A stretch of 64,000 nucleotides of DNA from Streptomyces shenzhenensis (GTDB taxonomy: Bacteria; Actinomycetota; Actinomycetes; Streptomycetales; Streptomycetaceae): assembly GCF_003688995.1 (NCBI RefSeq), contig NZ_PENI01000003.1:124001-188000 (forward strand). The letters are read 5' to 3'. The notes under the pieces were generated by a model. That model made no database searches and was not told the DNA's origin. It saw only the letters and a list, made by a program, of their open reading frames with translations. Made by a program: the position numbers and the translations under genes. Positions 1 through 7,238 of this stretch are shown here, piece after piece; position 1 is the first letter of the stretch; each line of letters starts with the position of its first letter.

Positions 1-2
1 CC

Positions 3-233
3 ACGCTGGTGATGCTCGGTACGGGCCTGCTGATGTGGTTCACCCACCTCACCCCGTTGATCTGGCGCACCTCCGCGACCTTCGTGCACGACTGGCTCGC
101 CCTCACCATGGGCGTCGTCCTGGCCGGCCACATCGGCATGGCCCTGGCCGACCCGGAAGCCCGCCGCGGGCTGCGCACCGGCACCGTGAGCCGGGACTGG
201 GCCGACCGGGAGCACCCGCTGTGGCGGCCCTGA
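3..233 (+). CDS. Cytochrome b-type membrane protein, C-terminal fragment
   Basis: Only the last ~76 residues lie in the window; the 5' part is upstream. What is visible is a hydrophobic segment (GTGLLMWF), a loop with LIWRTSATFVHDWLAL, a second hydrophobic helix containing a His (VVLAGHIGMALA) and a short charged tail ending DREHPLWRP. This spacing of helices and histidines fits the last two helices of the cytochrome b561 / formate dehydrogenase gamma-subunit family, where such histidines bind heme b and pass electrons across the membrane. The family call is by pattern; the partner oxidoreductase is outside the window. It reads away from the next gene, which is on the opposite strand. Confidence 0.6.
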   Translation, partial: TLVMLGTGLLMWFTHLTPLIWRTSATFVHDWLALTMGVVLAGHIGMALADPEARRGLRTGTVSRDWADREHPLWRP

Positions 234-255
234 CACACCACGGGTCCGTGGGGCT

Positions 256-272
256 GCCCGGGAACACCGGGC
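256..272. terminator. Short hairpin between convergent genes
   Basis: A 6-bp stem (GCCCGG / CCGGGC) with a 5-nt loop lies in the 104-bp gap between the cytochrome gene (+) and the idonate dehydrogenase (-). There is no U-run, so terminator function is a weak inference. Confidence 0.3.
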
Positions 273-337
273 GATTCGCCGTCCGCTTGCCGCCCGCGGC
301 GCCCCGCAGCCGGAGCCACCGGCCGCGGAGCGTCGGT

Positions 338-1363
338 TCAGGCGTCGAAGTCCAGCAGCACCTTGCACGAGCGGCTGCGGTCCGCCGCCAGGGCGAAGGC
401 CCGCTCCGCCTCGGTCACCGGGACCACCGCGCTGATCAGCCCGTCGAACGCGGGCTCGGCCGCCAGCAGTTCCAGCGCCTCGTCGAACTCGGCGTCGAAC
501 CGGAACGCCCCGCGCAGCTCGATCTCCCGGCTCACCACCAGGTTCCCCGCGAACGGGCTCTGCCCCGGCGGCAGCATGCCCAGCTGCACCACGACCCCGC
601 CGCGCCGCACGAGCCGCAGACAGGTGTCGAGCCCGGCGGCCACCCCCGAGGCCTCGACGGCCACATCGACCTCGGCCGGCCAGCCGGTGTCGTCCGGATC
701 GTCCGCCCGGACGACCGTGTCGGCGCCCGCCACAGCGGCGTACCGCAGCGCCTCGGGCAGCAGGTCGGTCACGGTCACCCGGGCCGCGCCCGCCGCCCGC
801 ACCGCGGCGACCACCAGACATCCGATCGGCCCGGCCCCGGTCACCAGCACCTGCCGCCCGGCCACCGGCCCGGCCCGCCGCACCGCGTGCAGCGCGACCG
901 ACAGCGGCTCGGCGAGCGCCGCCCGGCGCGGCTCCAGACCGGCGGGCAGGGCACGCAACTGCCCGGCCGGCACGGCCACGCGGGCCGCGAACCCGCCCTG
1001 GACGTGCGGGAAACGGGCCGCGCTGCCGAGGTAGCGGGTGTCCCGGCACACGGTGCGCCGCCCGGCCGCGCACTCCGGGCACGCCCCGCACGGTGTGGCG
1101 GGGTGCACGGCGACGGCCGTACCGACGGCCGGCCCCGAGGCGCCGGCGCCGTACCCGACCACCGTGCCCACCACCTCATGGCCGAGCACCATCGGCTCCC
1201 GGAGCCGGAAGTCACCGACCCCGCCGTGCCGCCAGTAGTGCAGGTCGGAGCCGCACACCCCGCCGTAGCGGACGGCGACGAGCGCCTGTCCGCGGCCGGG
1301 TTCCGGCACCGGCAGCTCCTCGACGCGCAGATCACCGCGCCCGTGGATCACACAGCCCCACAT
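338..1363 (-). CDS. Zinc-dependent alcohol dehydrogenase, L-idonate 5-dehydrogenase type
   Basis: Medium-chain dehydrogenase of 341 aa, normal family length. The catalytic zinc site is visible as CGSD near residue 37 followed by GHE (VLGHEVVG). A structural-zinc loop CGACPECAAGRRTVC and a nucleotide-binding motif (GAGPIG) follow. The start is the ATG at 1363, preceded by GAAGGAGG 14 bp downstream of the previous stop; a longer in-frame extension lacks a ribosome site and is compositionally noise. It is the last gene of the gntK-gntP-SDR-MDR unit, which suggests oxidation or reduction of a sugar acid (idonate, 5-keto-gluconate or similar) feeding gluconate catabolism. Exact substrate is inferred from context; other polyol dehydrogenases look alike. 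Confidence 0.85.
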   Translation of the reverse strand: MWGCVIHGRGDLRVEELPVPEPGRGQALVAVRYGGVCGSDLHYWRHGGVGDFRLREPMVLGHEVVGTVVGYGAGASGPAVGTAVAVHPATPCGACPECAAGRRTVCRDTRYLGSAARFPHVQGGFAARVAVPAGQLRALPAGLEPRRAALAEPLSVALHAVRRAGPVAGRQVLVTGAGPIGCLVVAAVRAAGAARVTVTDLLPEALRYAAVAGADTVVRADDPDDTGWPAEVDVAVEASGVAAGLDTCLRLVRRGGVVVQLGMLPPGQSPFAGNLVVSREIELRGAFRFDAEFDEALELLAAEPAFDGLISAVVPVTEAERAFALAADRSRSCKVLLDFDA

Positions 1364-1377
1364 CGCGTCGGCCTCCT

Positions 1378-2142
1378 TCACAGCACGCTCGTCATGCCGC
1401 CGTCGACATACAGCACCTGCCCGCTGACGAAGTCCGCGGCCGGCGAGGCGAGGAACAGCACCCCGCCGACCAGGTCCTCGGTACGGCCCCAGCGCCCGGC
1501 CGGGGTACGGCGGCGCACCCAGGCGGTGAACTCCTCGTCCTCGACGAGCGGCCGGGTCAGCTCGGTCTCGATGTACCCGGGGCCGAGCCCGTTCACCTGG
1601 ACGCCGTACGGCCCCCAGTCCGCGCACATGCCCTTGGTGAGCAGCTTCAGCGCGCCCTTGGTCGCCGCGTACGGCGCGATGCCGGGGCGCACCACCTCGC
1701 TCTGCAGCGAGCAGATGTTGACGATCTTGCCGTGGCCGCGCTCCGTCATCCGCCGGGCCGCCTCGCGGCCGACCAGGAACGCGCTGGTCAGGTTGGTGTC
1801 CAGGATCCGGTGCCAGTCGGCGTCGGTGAACTCCAGGAGCGGGGCGCGCAGTTGCATGCCCGCGTTGTTGACCAGGATGTCGAGCGGGCCCACCCGCTCC
1901 TCGACGTCCGCGATGCCCGCCGCCACGGACGGTCCGTCGGTCACGTCGAACACCGCCGTGTGCACCCGGCCGGCGGGCAGGCCGGCGGCGGCCTCGGCGA
2001 GCCGGGCGCCGTCGCGTCCGTTGAGCACGACCGTGCAGCCGGCCTCGGCCAGACCGCGGGCCAGCGCGAGCCCGATGCCCCGGCTGGAGCCGGTGACCAG
2101 GGCCGTGCGCCCGCCGATGTCGAAGAGGGGGTGAGCCGTCAT
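1378..2142 (-). CDS. SDR-family oxidoreductase, gluconate 5-dehydrogenase type
   Basis: Short-chain dehydrogenase of 254 aa. Features in order: cofactor motif TGSSRGIG near residue 18, NNAG near residue 91, catalytic Ser in ICSLQSE, the YAATK active-site pair (Y-x3-K), and the C-terminal GQVLYVDGG typical of the family. It would interconvert gluconate and 5-keto-gluconate with NAD(P). The gene begins 13 bp after the permease stop, and its Shine-Dalgarno (GGAAGGG) overlaps that stop, so it is co-translated with gntP. The next gene starts 14 bp downstream. Function in gluconate/idonate metabolism is inferred from neighbours; sequence alone supports only the SDR family. Confidence 0.88.
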   Translation of the reverse strand: MTAHPLFDIGGRTALVTGSSRGIGLALARGLAEAGCTVVLNGRDGARLAEAAAGLPAGRVHTAVFDVTDGPSVAAGIADVEERVGPLDILVNNAGMQLRAPLLEFTDADWHRILDTNLTSAFLVGREAARRMTERGHGKIVNICSLQSEVVRPGIAPYAATKGALKLLTKGMCADWGPYGVQVNGLGPGYIETELTRPLVEDEEFTAWVRRRTPAGRWGRTEDLVGGVLFLASPAADFVSGQVLYVDGGMTSVL

Positions 2143-2155
2143 CGCCGTACCCTTC

Positions 2156-3553
2156 CTAGATCACGAGGGAGAGCAGGAGGACCAGGGCGCCGGCGACCAC
2201 GGAGATGATGCACTCCATCACCGACCAGGTCTTCAGGTTCTGGCCGACGCTGAGCCCGAAGTACTCCTTCACCAGCCAGAACCCGGCGTCGTTGACATGG
2301 CTCAGGAACAGTGAGCCGGCGCCGATCGCCAGGACCAGCAGGGCCGCGTGGGTGGTCGACATGTCGGCAGCCAGCGGGGCGACCAGACCGGCCGCCGACA
2401 CGGTCGCCACGGTCGCCGAACCGGTCGCCAGCCGGATCGCCACCGCGATCAGCCAGGCCAGCAGCAGCGCCGGGATGGACCAGTCCTTGGAGATGTCGAG
2501 GACCATCTGGCCGACGCCGGAGTCGATCAGCGTCTGCTTGAAGCCGCCGCCCGCGCCGACGATCAGCAGGATGCCGGCGATCGGCATCAGGCCCTTCTCG
2601 ACGGTCCGCGAGAGCCGGTCCTTGGAGAACCCGGCCGGGCGGCCCAGCGTGAAGATGCCGACGATCACGGCCGCGAGCAGCGCGATCAGCGGCGAGCCTA
2701 TGACGTCGAAGACGCGCTGCACCAGGTGCGTCGGGTCGTCGACGACGATGTCCACCAGCGCCTTGGCCAGCATCAGGACCACAGGCAGCAGGATCGTGGC
2801 GAGCGTGGCGCCGAAGCCGGGGCGCTTCTCCAACTCCTCGGAGGGACGCTGCGGGATCATCCGCTCGGGCGCCGGGACGTCCACCCAGCGGGCGGCGACC
2901 TTCGAGAACAGCGGGCCCGCGATGACGACGGTGGGGACGGCGACGAGCACACCGAGGGCCAGCGTGACGCCCAGGTTGGCGCCGACCGCGTCGATCGCGA
3001 CCAGCGGGCCGGGGTGCGGCGGCACCAGGCCGTGCATCACGGACAGGCCCGCGAGCGCCGGGATGCCGATGCGCATCAGCGAGTAGTTGCCGCGCTTGGC
3101 GACCATCAGCACCACCGGGATCAGCAGCACGATGCCGACCTCGAAGAACAGCGGCAGGCCGATCACGGAGGCGATCAGCACCATCGCCCACGGCATCGTC
3201 CGGCCGCCCGCCTTGGCGAGGATGGTGTCGACGATCTGGTCGGCGCCGCCGGAGTCGGCGAGCAGCTTGCCGAGGATCGCGCCCAGCGCGATCAGCACGC
3301 CGACACCGGCGACCGTGCTGCCGAGCCCGGCGGTGAAGCTGGTGATCACCTTGTCGAGCGGCGCCCCGGCGAACGCGCCCAGCGCGAGCGAGCCGATGGT
3401 CAGCGCCAGGAAGGCGTGCAGCTTGAACTTGGTGATGAGCAGGACGATGACGGCGATGCCCGCCAGCACGGCGATGCCGAGCTGGGCGTGCCCAGCCGAG
3501 GTGATGGGCTGGACGGTGTCCGCTGCCAGCATCTCGGCACTGAGTCTGGTCAC
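2156..3553 (-). CDS. gntP: Gluconate:H+ symporter, GntP family
   Basis: Integral membrane protein of 465 aa with about 12 hydrophobic segments spread evenly from residue 25 to the C terminus. Recognisable GntP-family stretches are LFFEVGIVLL, GLVPPHPGPL and a late GSLFLSHVNDAGFW segment. The family imports gluconate and related aldonates with protons. The start is GTG at 3553 with AAGGGA upstream; an ATG seven codons further in is an alternative. It lies 81 bp behind gntK and 13 bp ahead of the SDR gene, in the same transcript. The operon is divergent from the GntR regulator, the usual arrangement for gluconate-inducible uptake. Confidence 0.92.
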   Translation of the reverse strand: MTRLSAEMLAADTVQPITSAGHAQLGIAVLAGIAVIVLLITKFKLHAFLALTIGSLALGAFAGAPLDKVITSFTAGLGSTVAGVGVLIALGAILGKLLADSGGADQIVDTILAKAGGRTMPWAMVLIASVIGLPLFFEVGIVLLIPVVLMVAKRGNYSLMRIGIPALAGLSVMHGLVPPHPGPLVAIDAVGANLGVTLALGVLVAVPTVVIAGPLFSKVAARWVDVPAPERMIPQRPSEELEKRPGFGATLATILLPVVLMLAKALVDIVVDDPTHLVQRVFDVIGSPLIALLAAVIVGIFTLGRPAGFSKDRLSRTVEKGLMPIAGILLIVGAGGGFKQTLIDSGVGQMVLDISKDWSIPALLLAWLIAVAIRLATGSATVATVSAAGLVAPLAADMSTTHAALLVLAIGAGSLFLSHVNDAGFWLVKEYFGLSVGQNLKTWSVMECIISVVAGALVLLLSLVI

Positions 3554-3634
3554 GGGGATTCCCTTGCAGATGGACGGGGACGGGGGAGGTGTTGCTGAGG
3601 TGGGGGTGCTACCGCTGGGGGTTGTGCGGGGGTG

Positions 3635-4153
3635 TCACCGCGCGGTGCCGGGAAGTGCGGCCAGTGCCGCGACGGCCCGCTCGGTGATCTCGTCCGGGCT
3701 GCCGGAGACGTCCACGGTGACCCCCGGCTCGTCCGGCTCCAGCGGCTGGAGCGTGGCGAACTGCGAGTCCAGCAGCGCGGTCGGCATGAAGTGGCCCTGC
3801 CGGTGGGCCATGCGGTCCTCGATGAGCGCGCGGTCACCCGTCAGGTGCACGAACACGATCCCCGGGGCCGCCGCCCTGAGCCGGTCGCGGTACGACCGCT
3901 TCAGCGCCGAGCTGCTCACCACTCCGCCGAGCCCCGCCCGCCCGTGGGCCCAGCCGCCGATGGCATCGAGCCACGGCCACCGGTCCGCGTCGTCCAGCGG
4001 GGTCCCGGCCGACATCTTGGCGATGTTGGCGGGCGGGTGGAAGTCGTCGCCCTCGGCATACGGGACGCCGAGCCGGGCCGCGAGCAGGGGACCGATCGTG
4101 GTCTTGCCCGTGCCGGCGACGCCCATCACCACGACGACGTGGGGGGTACGCAT
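3635..4153 (-). CDS. gntK: Gluconokinase
   Basis: Phosphorylates gluconate to 6-phosphogluconate, the entry to the pentose phosphate pathway. The P-loop GVAGTGKTT sits at residues ~11-19, followed by GDDFHPPANIAKM, the family signature for gluconate binding, and LKRSYRDRLR. Length is 172 aa from the ATG at 4153, which matches the family. That start has GAGG 6 nt upstream, while the in-frame ATGs at 4192 and 4207 have no ribosome site. It is the first gene of the minus-strand gluconate operon and is divergent from the FadR-type regulator at 4296. Confidence 0.93.
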   Translation of the reverse strand: MRTPHVVVVMGVAGTGKTTIGPLLAARLGVPYAEGDDFHPPANIAKMSAGTPLDDADRWPWLDAIGGWAHGRAGLGGVVSSSALKRSYRDRLRAAAPGIVFVHLTGDRALIEDRMAHRQGHFMPTALLDSQFATLQPLEPDEPGVTVDVSGSPDEITERAVAALAALPGTAR

Positions 4154-4295
4154 CACTGCCTCGCTGTCTTCCTCGACATGCGACGTCGACATCTGACGTC
4201 GGCACACTGAAACCCATTAGGTACGACGAATTCAAGAGTCTGTGACAAATAAGTCTGACTTTTTGTGAGCGTGATCCACTCTGTACGCTGAGTGC
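4154..4295. promoter_or_regulatory. Divergent gluconate promoter region with candidate GntR operator
   Basis: The 142-bp region separates gntK (-) from the GntR regulator (+) and is markedly AT-richer than its surroundings from 4205 to 4270. At 4251-4261 there is an exact palindrome AAGTC-T-GACTT, flanked by roughly symmetric TGACAAA (left) and TTTGTGA (right). FadR-type GntR proteins bind short palindromes of this sort, so this is the likely operator for both directions. Binding is inferred. Confidence 0.55.
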
Positions 4296-4997
4296 ATGAG
4301 CACACCGGGCCGGGGGCTGCACGGCCGCGTACTGGACAGCCTCGGCCCCGCGATCACCGCGGGGGACTACCCCGGGGGCAGCGTGCTGCGCACCGACGAA
4401 CTGGCCCAGCGCTTCGAGGTGTCGCGTTCGGTGATGCGCGAGGCGGTGCGCGTCCTGGAGTCCATGCACCTGGTCGAGTCCCGGCGCCGGGTGGGCGTGA
4501 CCGTGCTGCCGAAATCCGCGTGGAACGTGTACGACCCGCAGGTCATCCGCTGGCGCCTGGCGGGCACCGACCGCCCGCGCCAGCTGCGCTCCCTGACCGT
4601 GCTGCGCTCGGCCATCGAACCGGTCGCGGCCGGGCTCGCCGCGCAGCACGCCACGGCGGAGCAGTGCGCCGAACTCACCGAGTGCGCGCTCGGCATGGTC
4701 GCCAACTCACGCGGCCACAAGCTGGAGGGGTACCTCGTCCACGACGTCGCCTTCCACCGGGTCATCCTGACCGCGTCCGGCAACGAGATGTTCGCCCGGC
4801 TGGGCGACGTCGTCGCCGAGGTGCTCGCCGGGCGCACCCACCACGAGGTCATGTTCGAGGACCCCGACCCGGCCGCCGTCACCCTGCACGTCCAGGTCGC
4901 GGAGGCGGTACGCGGCGGCGACGCGGCCCGCGCCGAGCAGCTGACCCGCGAGATCACCGAGGGCGCGCTCCAGGAACTCGACATCCTCGCGCCCTGA
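4296..4997 (+). CDS. gntR: FadR/GntR-family regulator of the gluconate operon
   Basis: 233 aa. An N-terminal winged helix (residues ~5-70; LRTDELAQRFEVSRSVMREAVRVLESMHLV) is followed by an all-helical FCD effector domain from ~90, including the metal-site-like histidines in HDVAFHRVIL and HVQVAEAV. The FCD class typically senses sugar acids. It is divergent from gntK-gntP-SDR-MDR with a palindrome between them, so the simplest reading is a repressor relieved by gluconate or its phosphate. The ATG at 4296 has no clear Shine-Dalgarno, and the transcript may have a very short leader. Confidence 0.88.
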   Translation: MSTPGRGLHGRVLDSLGPAITAGDYPGGSVLRTDELAQRFEVSRSVMREAVRVLESMHLVESRRRVGVTVLPKSAWNVYDPQVIRWRLAGTDRPRQLRSLTVLRSAIEPVAAGLAAQHATAEQCAELTECALGMVANSRGHKLEGYLVHDVAFHRVILTASGNEMFARLGDVVAEVLAGRTHHEVMFEDPDPAAVTLHVQVAEAVRGGDAARAEQLTREITEGALQELDILAP

Positions 4998-5000
4998 CGG

Positions 5001-5369
5001 TCAGTCGAGGAACTCCCCGTCGACGTACACCCACGCCCCGTCGAACCGCTCGAACCGGCTGCGCTCGTGCAGCGAGCCGCCCCGGTAGGAGGCCCGGAAG
5101 GCCACGGTCCCGGCGGTGTGGAAGGCCGAGCCGTCCGTCGTCCCCAGCACCTCCAGACCGGTCCACCGCAGCCCCGGATCGAGTTCGAGCCGCACGGGCC
5201 GCGTCCGCGGATGCCAGGTGCGCAGCAGATACCCCACGTCCCCCCGCACAAAGGCCGCATACCGCGACCGCATCAACACCTCGGCAGTAGGCGCGCCCCC
5301 CACCCCCCGGTGATACCGCCCACAACACCCGTAATAATCCCCAACCCCACACGGACACAAAGACCCCAT
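5001..5369 (-). CDS. YchJ / UPF0225-family protein with SEC-C zinc motif
   Basis: 122 aa from the ATG at 5369, which has a G-rich ribosome site 6 nt upstream; an ATG two codons earlier is too close to that site. The N terminus carries the SEC-C type metal motif CPCG-x6-CCGRYH. The rest (MRSRYAAFVRGDVGYLLRTWHP ... RSRFERFDGAWVYVDGEF) matches the YchJ/NTF2-like fold. No enzymatic role is established for the family. It is convergent with gntR, 3 bp between stops, and is followed upstream by a repeat tract, so it probably has its own promoter. Confidence 0.8.
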   Translation of the reverse strand: MGSLCPCGVGDYYGCCGRYHRGVGGAPTAEVLMRSRYAAFVRGDVGYLLRTWHPRTRPVRLELDPGLRWTGLEVLGTTDGSAFHTAGTVAFRASYRGGSLHERSRFERFDGAWVYVDGEFLD

Positions 5370-5477
5370 CACCATCCCCCCATTGTGCAACGCCCCGCCG
5401 ACCGGGCCCCGCAGGCAACGAACAACGAGGTGCAGACCTGTCGGCACGGGGCCCTGATTCCGCCGTTGATGGCAGCC

Positions 5478-5745
5478 CCCCCAAGGGGCGCGGGGAACGG
5501 CGCGCCCAGCCACGACGCTGCCGCAGGGTCGTGACGGCCGGGCGCCCCGAAAGGGGGCGCGGGGAACTGCGCGATCAACCACGATGCTCCCGCAGCGGCC
5601 CGACGGCCAGGCGCCCCGCAGGGAACTGCGCGCTCAGCCACGACGCTGCCGCAGCGGCCCGACGGCCAGGCGCCCCGCAGGGAACTGCGCGCTCAGCCAC
5701 GACGCTCCCGCAGAGGCCCGACGGCCAGGCGCCCGCAGGGGTTTG
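5478..5745. repeat. Tandem intergenic repeat, ~59-bp unit
   Basis: Within the 447-bp gap between the YchJ-like gene and the M1 peptidase, a unit containing GACGGCCAGGCGCCCC, GGGAACTGCGCG and CCACGACGCT-CCGCAG recurs. Copies begin at 5533, 5602, 5661 and 5720; the last three are exactly 59 bp apart, and a partial copy lies at 5478-5532. The core GGGGCGCGGGGAACTGCGCG is a common Streptomyces intergenic element and appears again at 27464 and 27539. No gene fits here; apparent open frames are GC artefacts. Confidence 0.85.
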
Positions 5746-5816
5746 ACGGCCGAGCTCCCCGCAAGGGGGGCGTAGGCAACCGACATCCCGACCCACCCCC
5801 GCCGGCAAGGCGAAGC

Positions 5817-7238
5817 TCACTCCCCAGCCCGAAACACAGGCAAAGAAGGCAGCGCAGCGCCCCGTACCCACGCCGTGAACACCCCCTCCACCGGCTCCCG
5901 GGCGAACCGCCCGACATGCGCCGCGAACGCCTCAGTCGTCACCGCCCCCCCCCGATGCAGCCGCACCCAGCTGCGCAGCATCAGAAAGAACGCCTCATCG
6001 CCGAGAGCACACCGCACCGCGTGCACAGCCAGCCCGCCCCGCTCGTAGAGCCGGTCGTCGAACATCGCCTTGCGGCCCGGATCCGCCAGCCGCAGATCCT
6101 GCGGCTGCGAGGACAGCAACCGGTGCGCGACGGCAGCCAGTTGCTGGGCGGTACGCCCACCCGAACGCTCCGACCACAACCACTCCGCGTACTTCGCGAA
6201 CCCCTCGTTCAGCCAGATGTGCCGCCAGTCGGCGATGGACACACTGTTGCCGAACCACTGGTGCGCCAGCTCGTGCGCGACCAGCCGCTCCGAACCCCGC
6301 GCCCCGTCCACATGGTTGGCGCCGAACAGCGACAACCCCTGCGCCTCGACGGGCACATCGAGTTCCTCCTCCGTGACCGCGACCGCGTACTCGTCGAACG
6401 GATACGGCCCGAACAACTCCTGGAACAGCTCCATCATCGCGGGCTGCCGCGCGAAGTCCCGGGAGAACTCCGGCAGCAGATGCGCCGGAATGTGGCCGTG
6501 CTGAGGGATGCCGCCCGGCCCCGGATCGCCCAGCAGCACCGTCTGGTACTTGCCGATCGTCAGCCCGACGAGATAACTGGAGGTCGGCGCGGACTGCTCG
6601 TACACCCACGTCGTCGTCGACGCCTTCGTCGTCCGGGTCAGCAGCCGCCCGCCCGCGACCACCGCGTACGCGGACGGCGTGGTCACCGAGATCAGATACG
6701 ACGCCTTGTCCGCGGGCCGGTCGTTGCACGGGAACCACGACGGCGCGCCCACCGGCTGGCTCGCCACCAGCGCCCCGTCCGCCAACTCCTCCCAGCCGAG
6801 CCCGCCCCACGGGCTGTTCACCGGCTTGGGATTGCCGGACCAGTGCACCTCCACCGTGAACGCCGCCCCGGCCCGCAGCGGCTTCGCCGGCCGGACGCGC
6901 AGCCGGCCGCCCCGGTGCGTGTAGTGCGGCTGCCGGCCGTCCACCCGGACCCGGCCGATCTTGAAGTCGGCCAGGTTCAGCTGGAACTCGGCCAGCGGCG
7001 ACCGCCCCACGATGGCGTTGATCCGGGCCGTGCCCGACAGCCGGTTGGGACCGGGACGGTAGTCCAGCGCGAGCTCGTAGCGGTGCACCCGGTACCGGGA
7101 ATCACCGTTGTCCGGGAAGTAAGGGTCCTGCCCCACCGACTGCTGAACTGCCACTGCCGCGTCCGCTCCCTGCGCCGTGCCGCCACCCTGTACCGGGGCA
7201 CGGACCGGCTCCGGGTGGCCCGCGCTCAGGGACGCCAT
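5817..7238 (-). CDS. M1-family zinc metallopeptidase (aminopeptidase N-like)
   Basis: 473 aa. The gluzincin site is complete: HELAHQWFGN at 322-331 and NEGFAKYAEW at 344-353, giving two His and a Glu for zinc. The exopeptidase loop normally written GAMEN reads VEAQG (297-301). The protein is about half the length of classical PepN, as in other short M1 enzymes, and has no clear signal peptide. The ATG at 7238 overlaps the end of the Pls-like synthetase by 13 bp, implying coupled translation. A GTG at 7154 with GGGAG upstream is a possible alternative start, just before the conserved QDPYFPDNGDSRYRVHRYEL. The pairing suggests it trims or degrades the synthetase product (inference). Confidence 0.9.
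   Translation of the reverse strand: MASLSAGHPEPVRAPVQGGGTAQGADAAVAVQQSVGQDPYFPDNGDSRYRVHRYELALDYRPGPNRLSGTARINAIVGRSPLAEFQLNLADFKIGRVRVDGRQPHYTHRGGRLRVRPAKPLRAGAAFTVEVHWSGNPKPVNSPWGGLGWEELADGALVASQPVGAPSWFPCNDRPADKASYLISVTTPSAYAVVAGGRLLTRTTKASTTTWVYEQSAPTSSYLVGLTIGKYQTVLLGDPGPGGIPQHGHIPAHLLPEFSRDFARQPAMMELFQELFGPYPFDEYAVAVTEEELDVPVEAQGLSLFGANHVDGARGSERLVAHELAHQWFGNSVSIADWRHIWLNEGFAKYAEWLWSERSGGRTAQQLAAVAHRLLSSQPQDLRLADPGRKAMFDDRLYERGGLAVHAVRCALGDEAFFLMLRSWVRLHRGGAVTTEAFAAHVGRFAREPVEGVFTAWVRGAALPSLPVFRAGE

Noticed and set aside
5533..5745. Regularly spaced repeats resembling a CRISPR array
   Set aside because: The whole 59-bp period is conserved, with no unique spacers, and no cas genes are present.
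7154..7238. The M1 peptidase starting only at GTG 7154
   Set aside because: Kept as an alternative; the ATG at 7238 was preferred because of the overlap with the upstream gene, but its ribosome site is weak.
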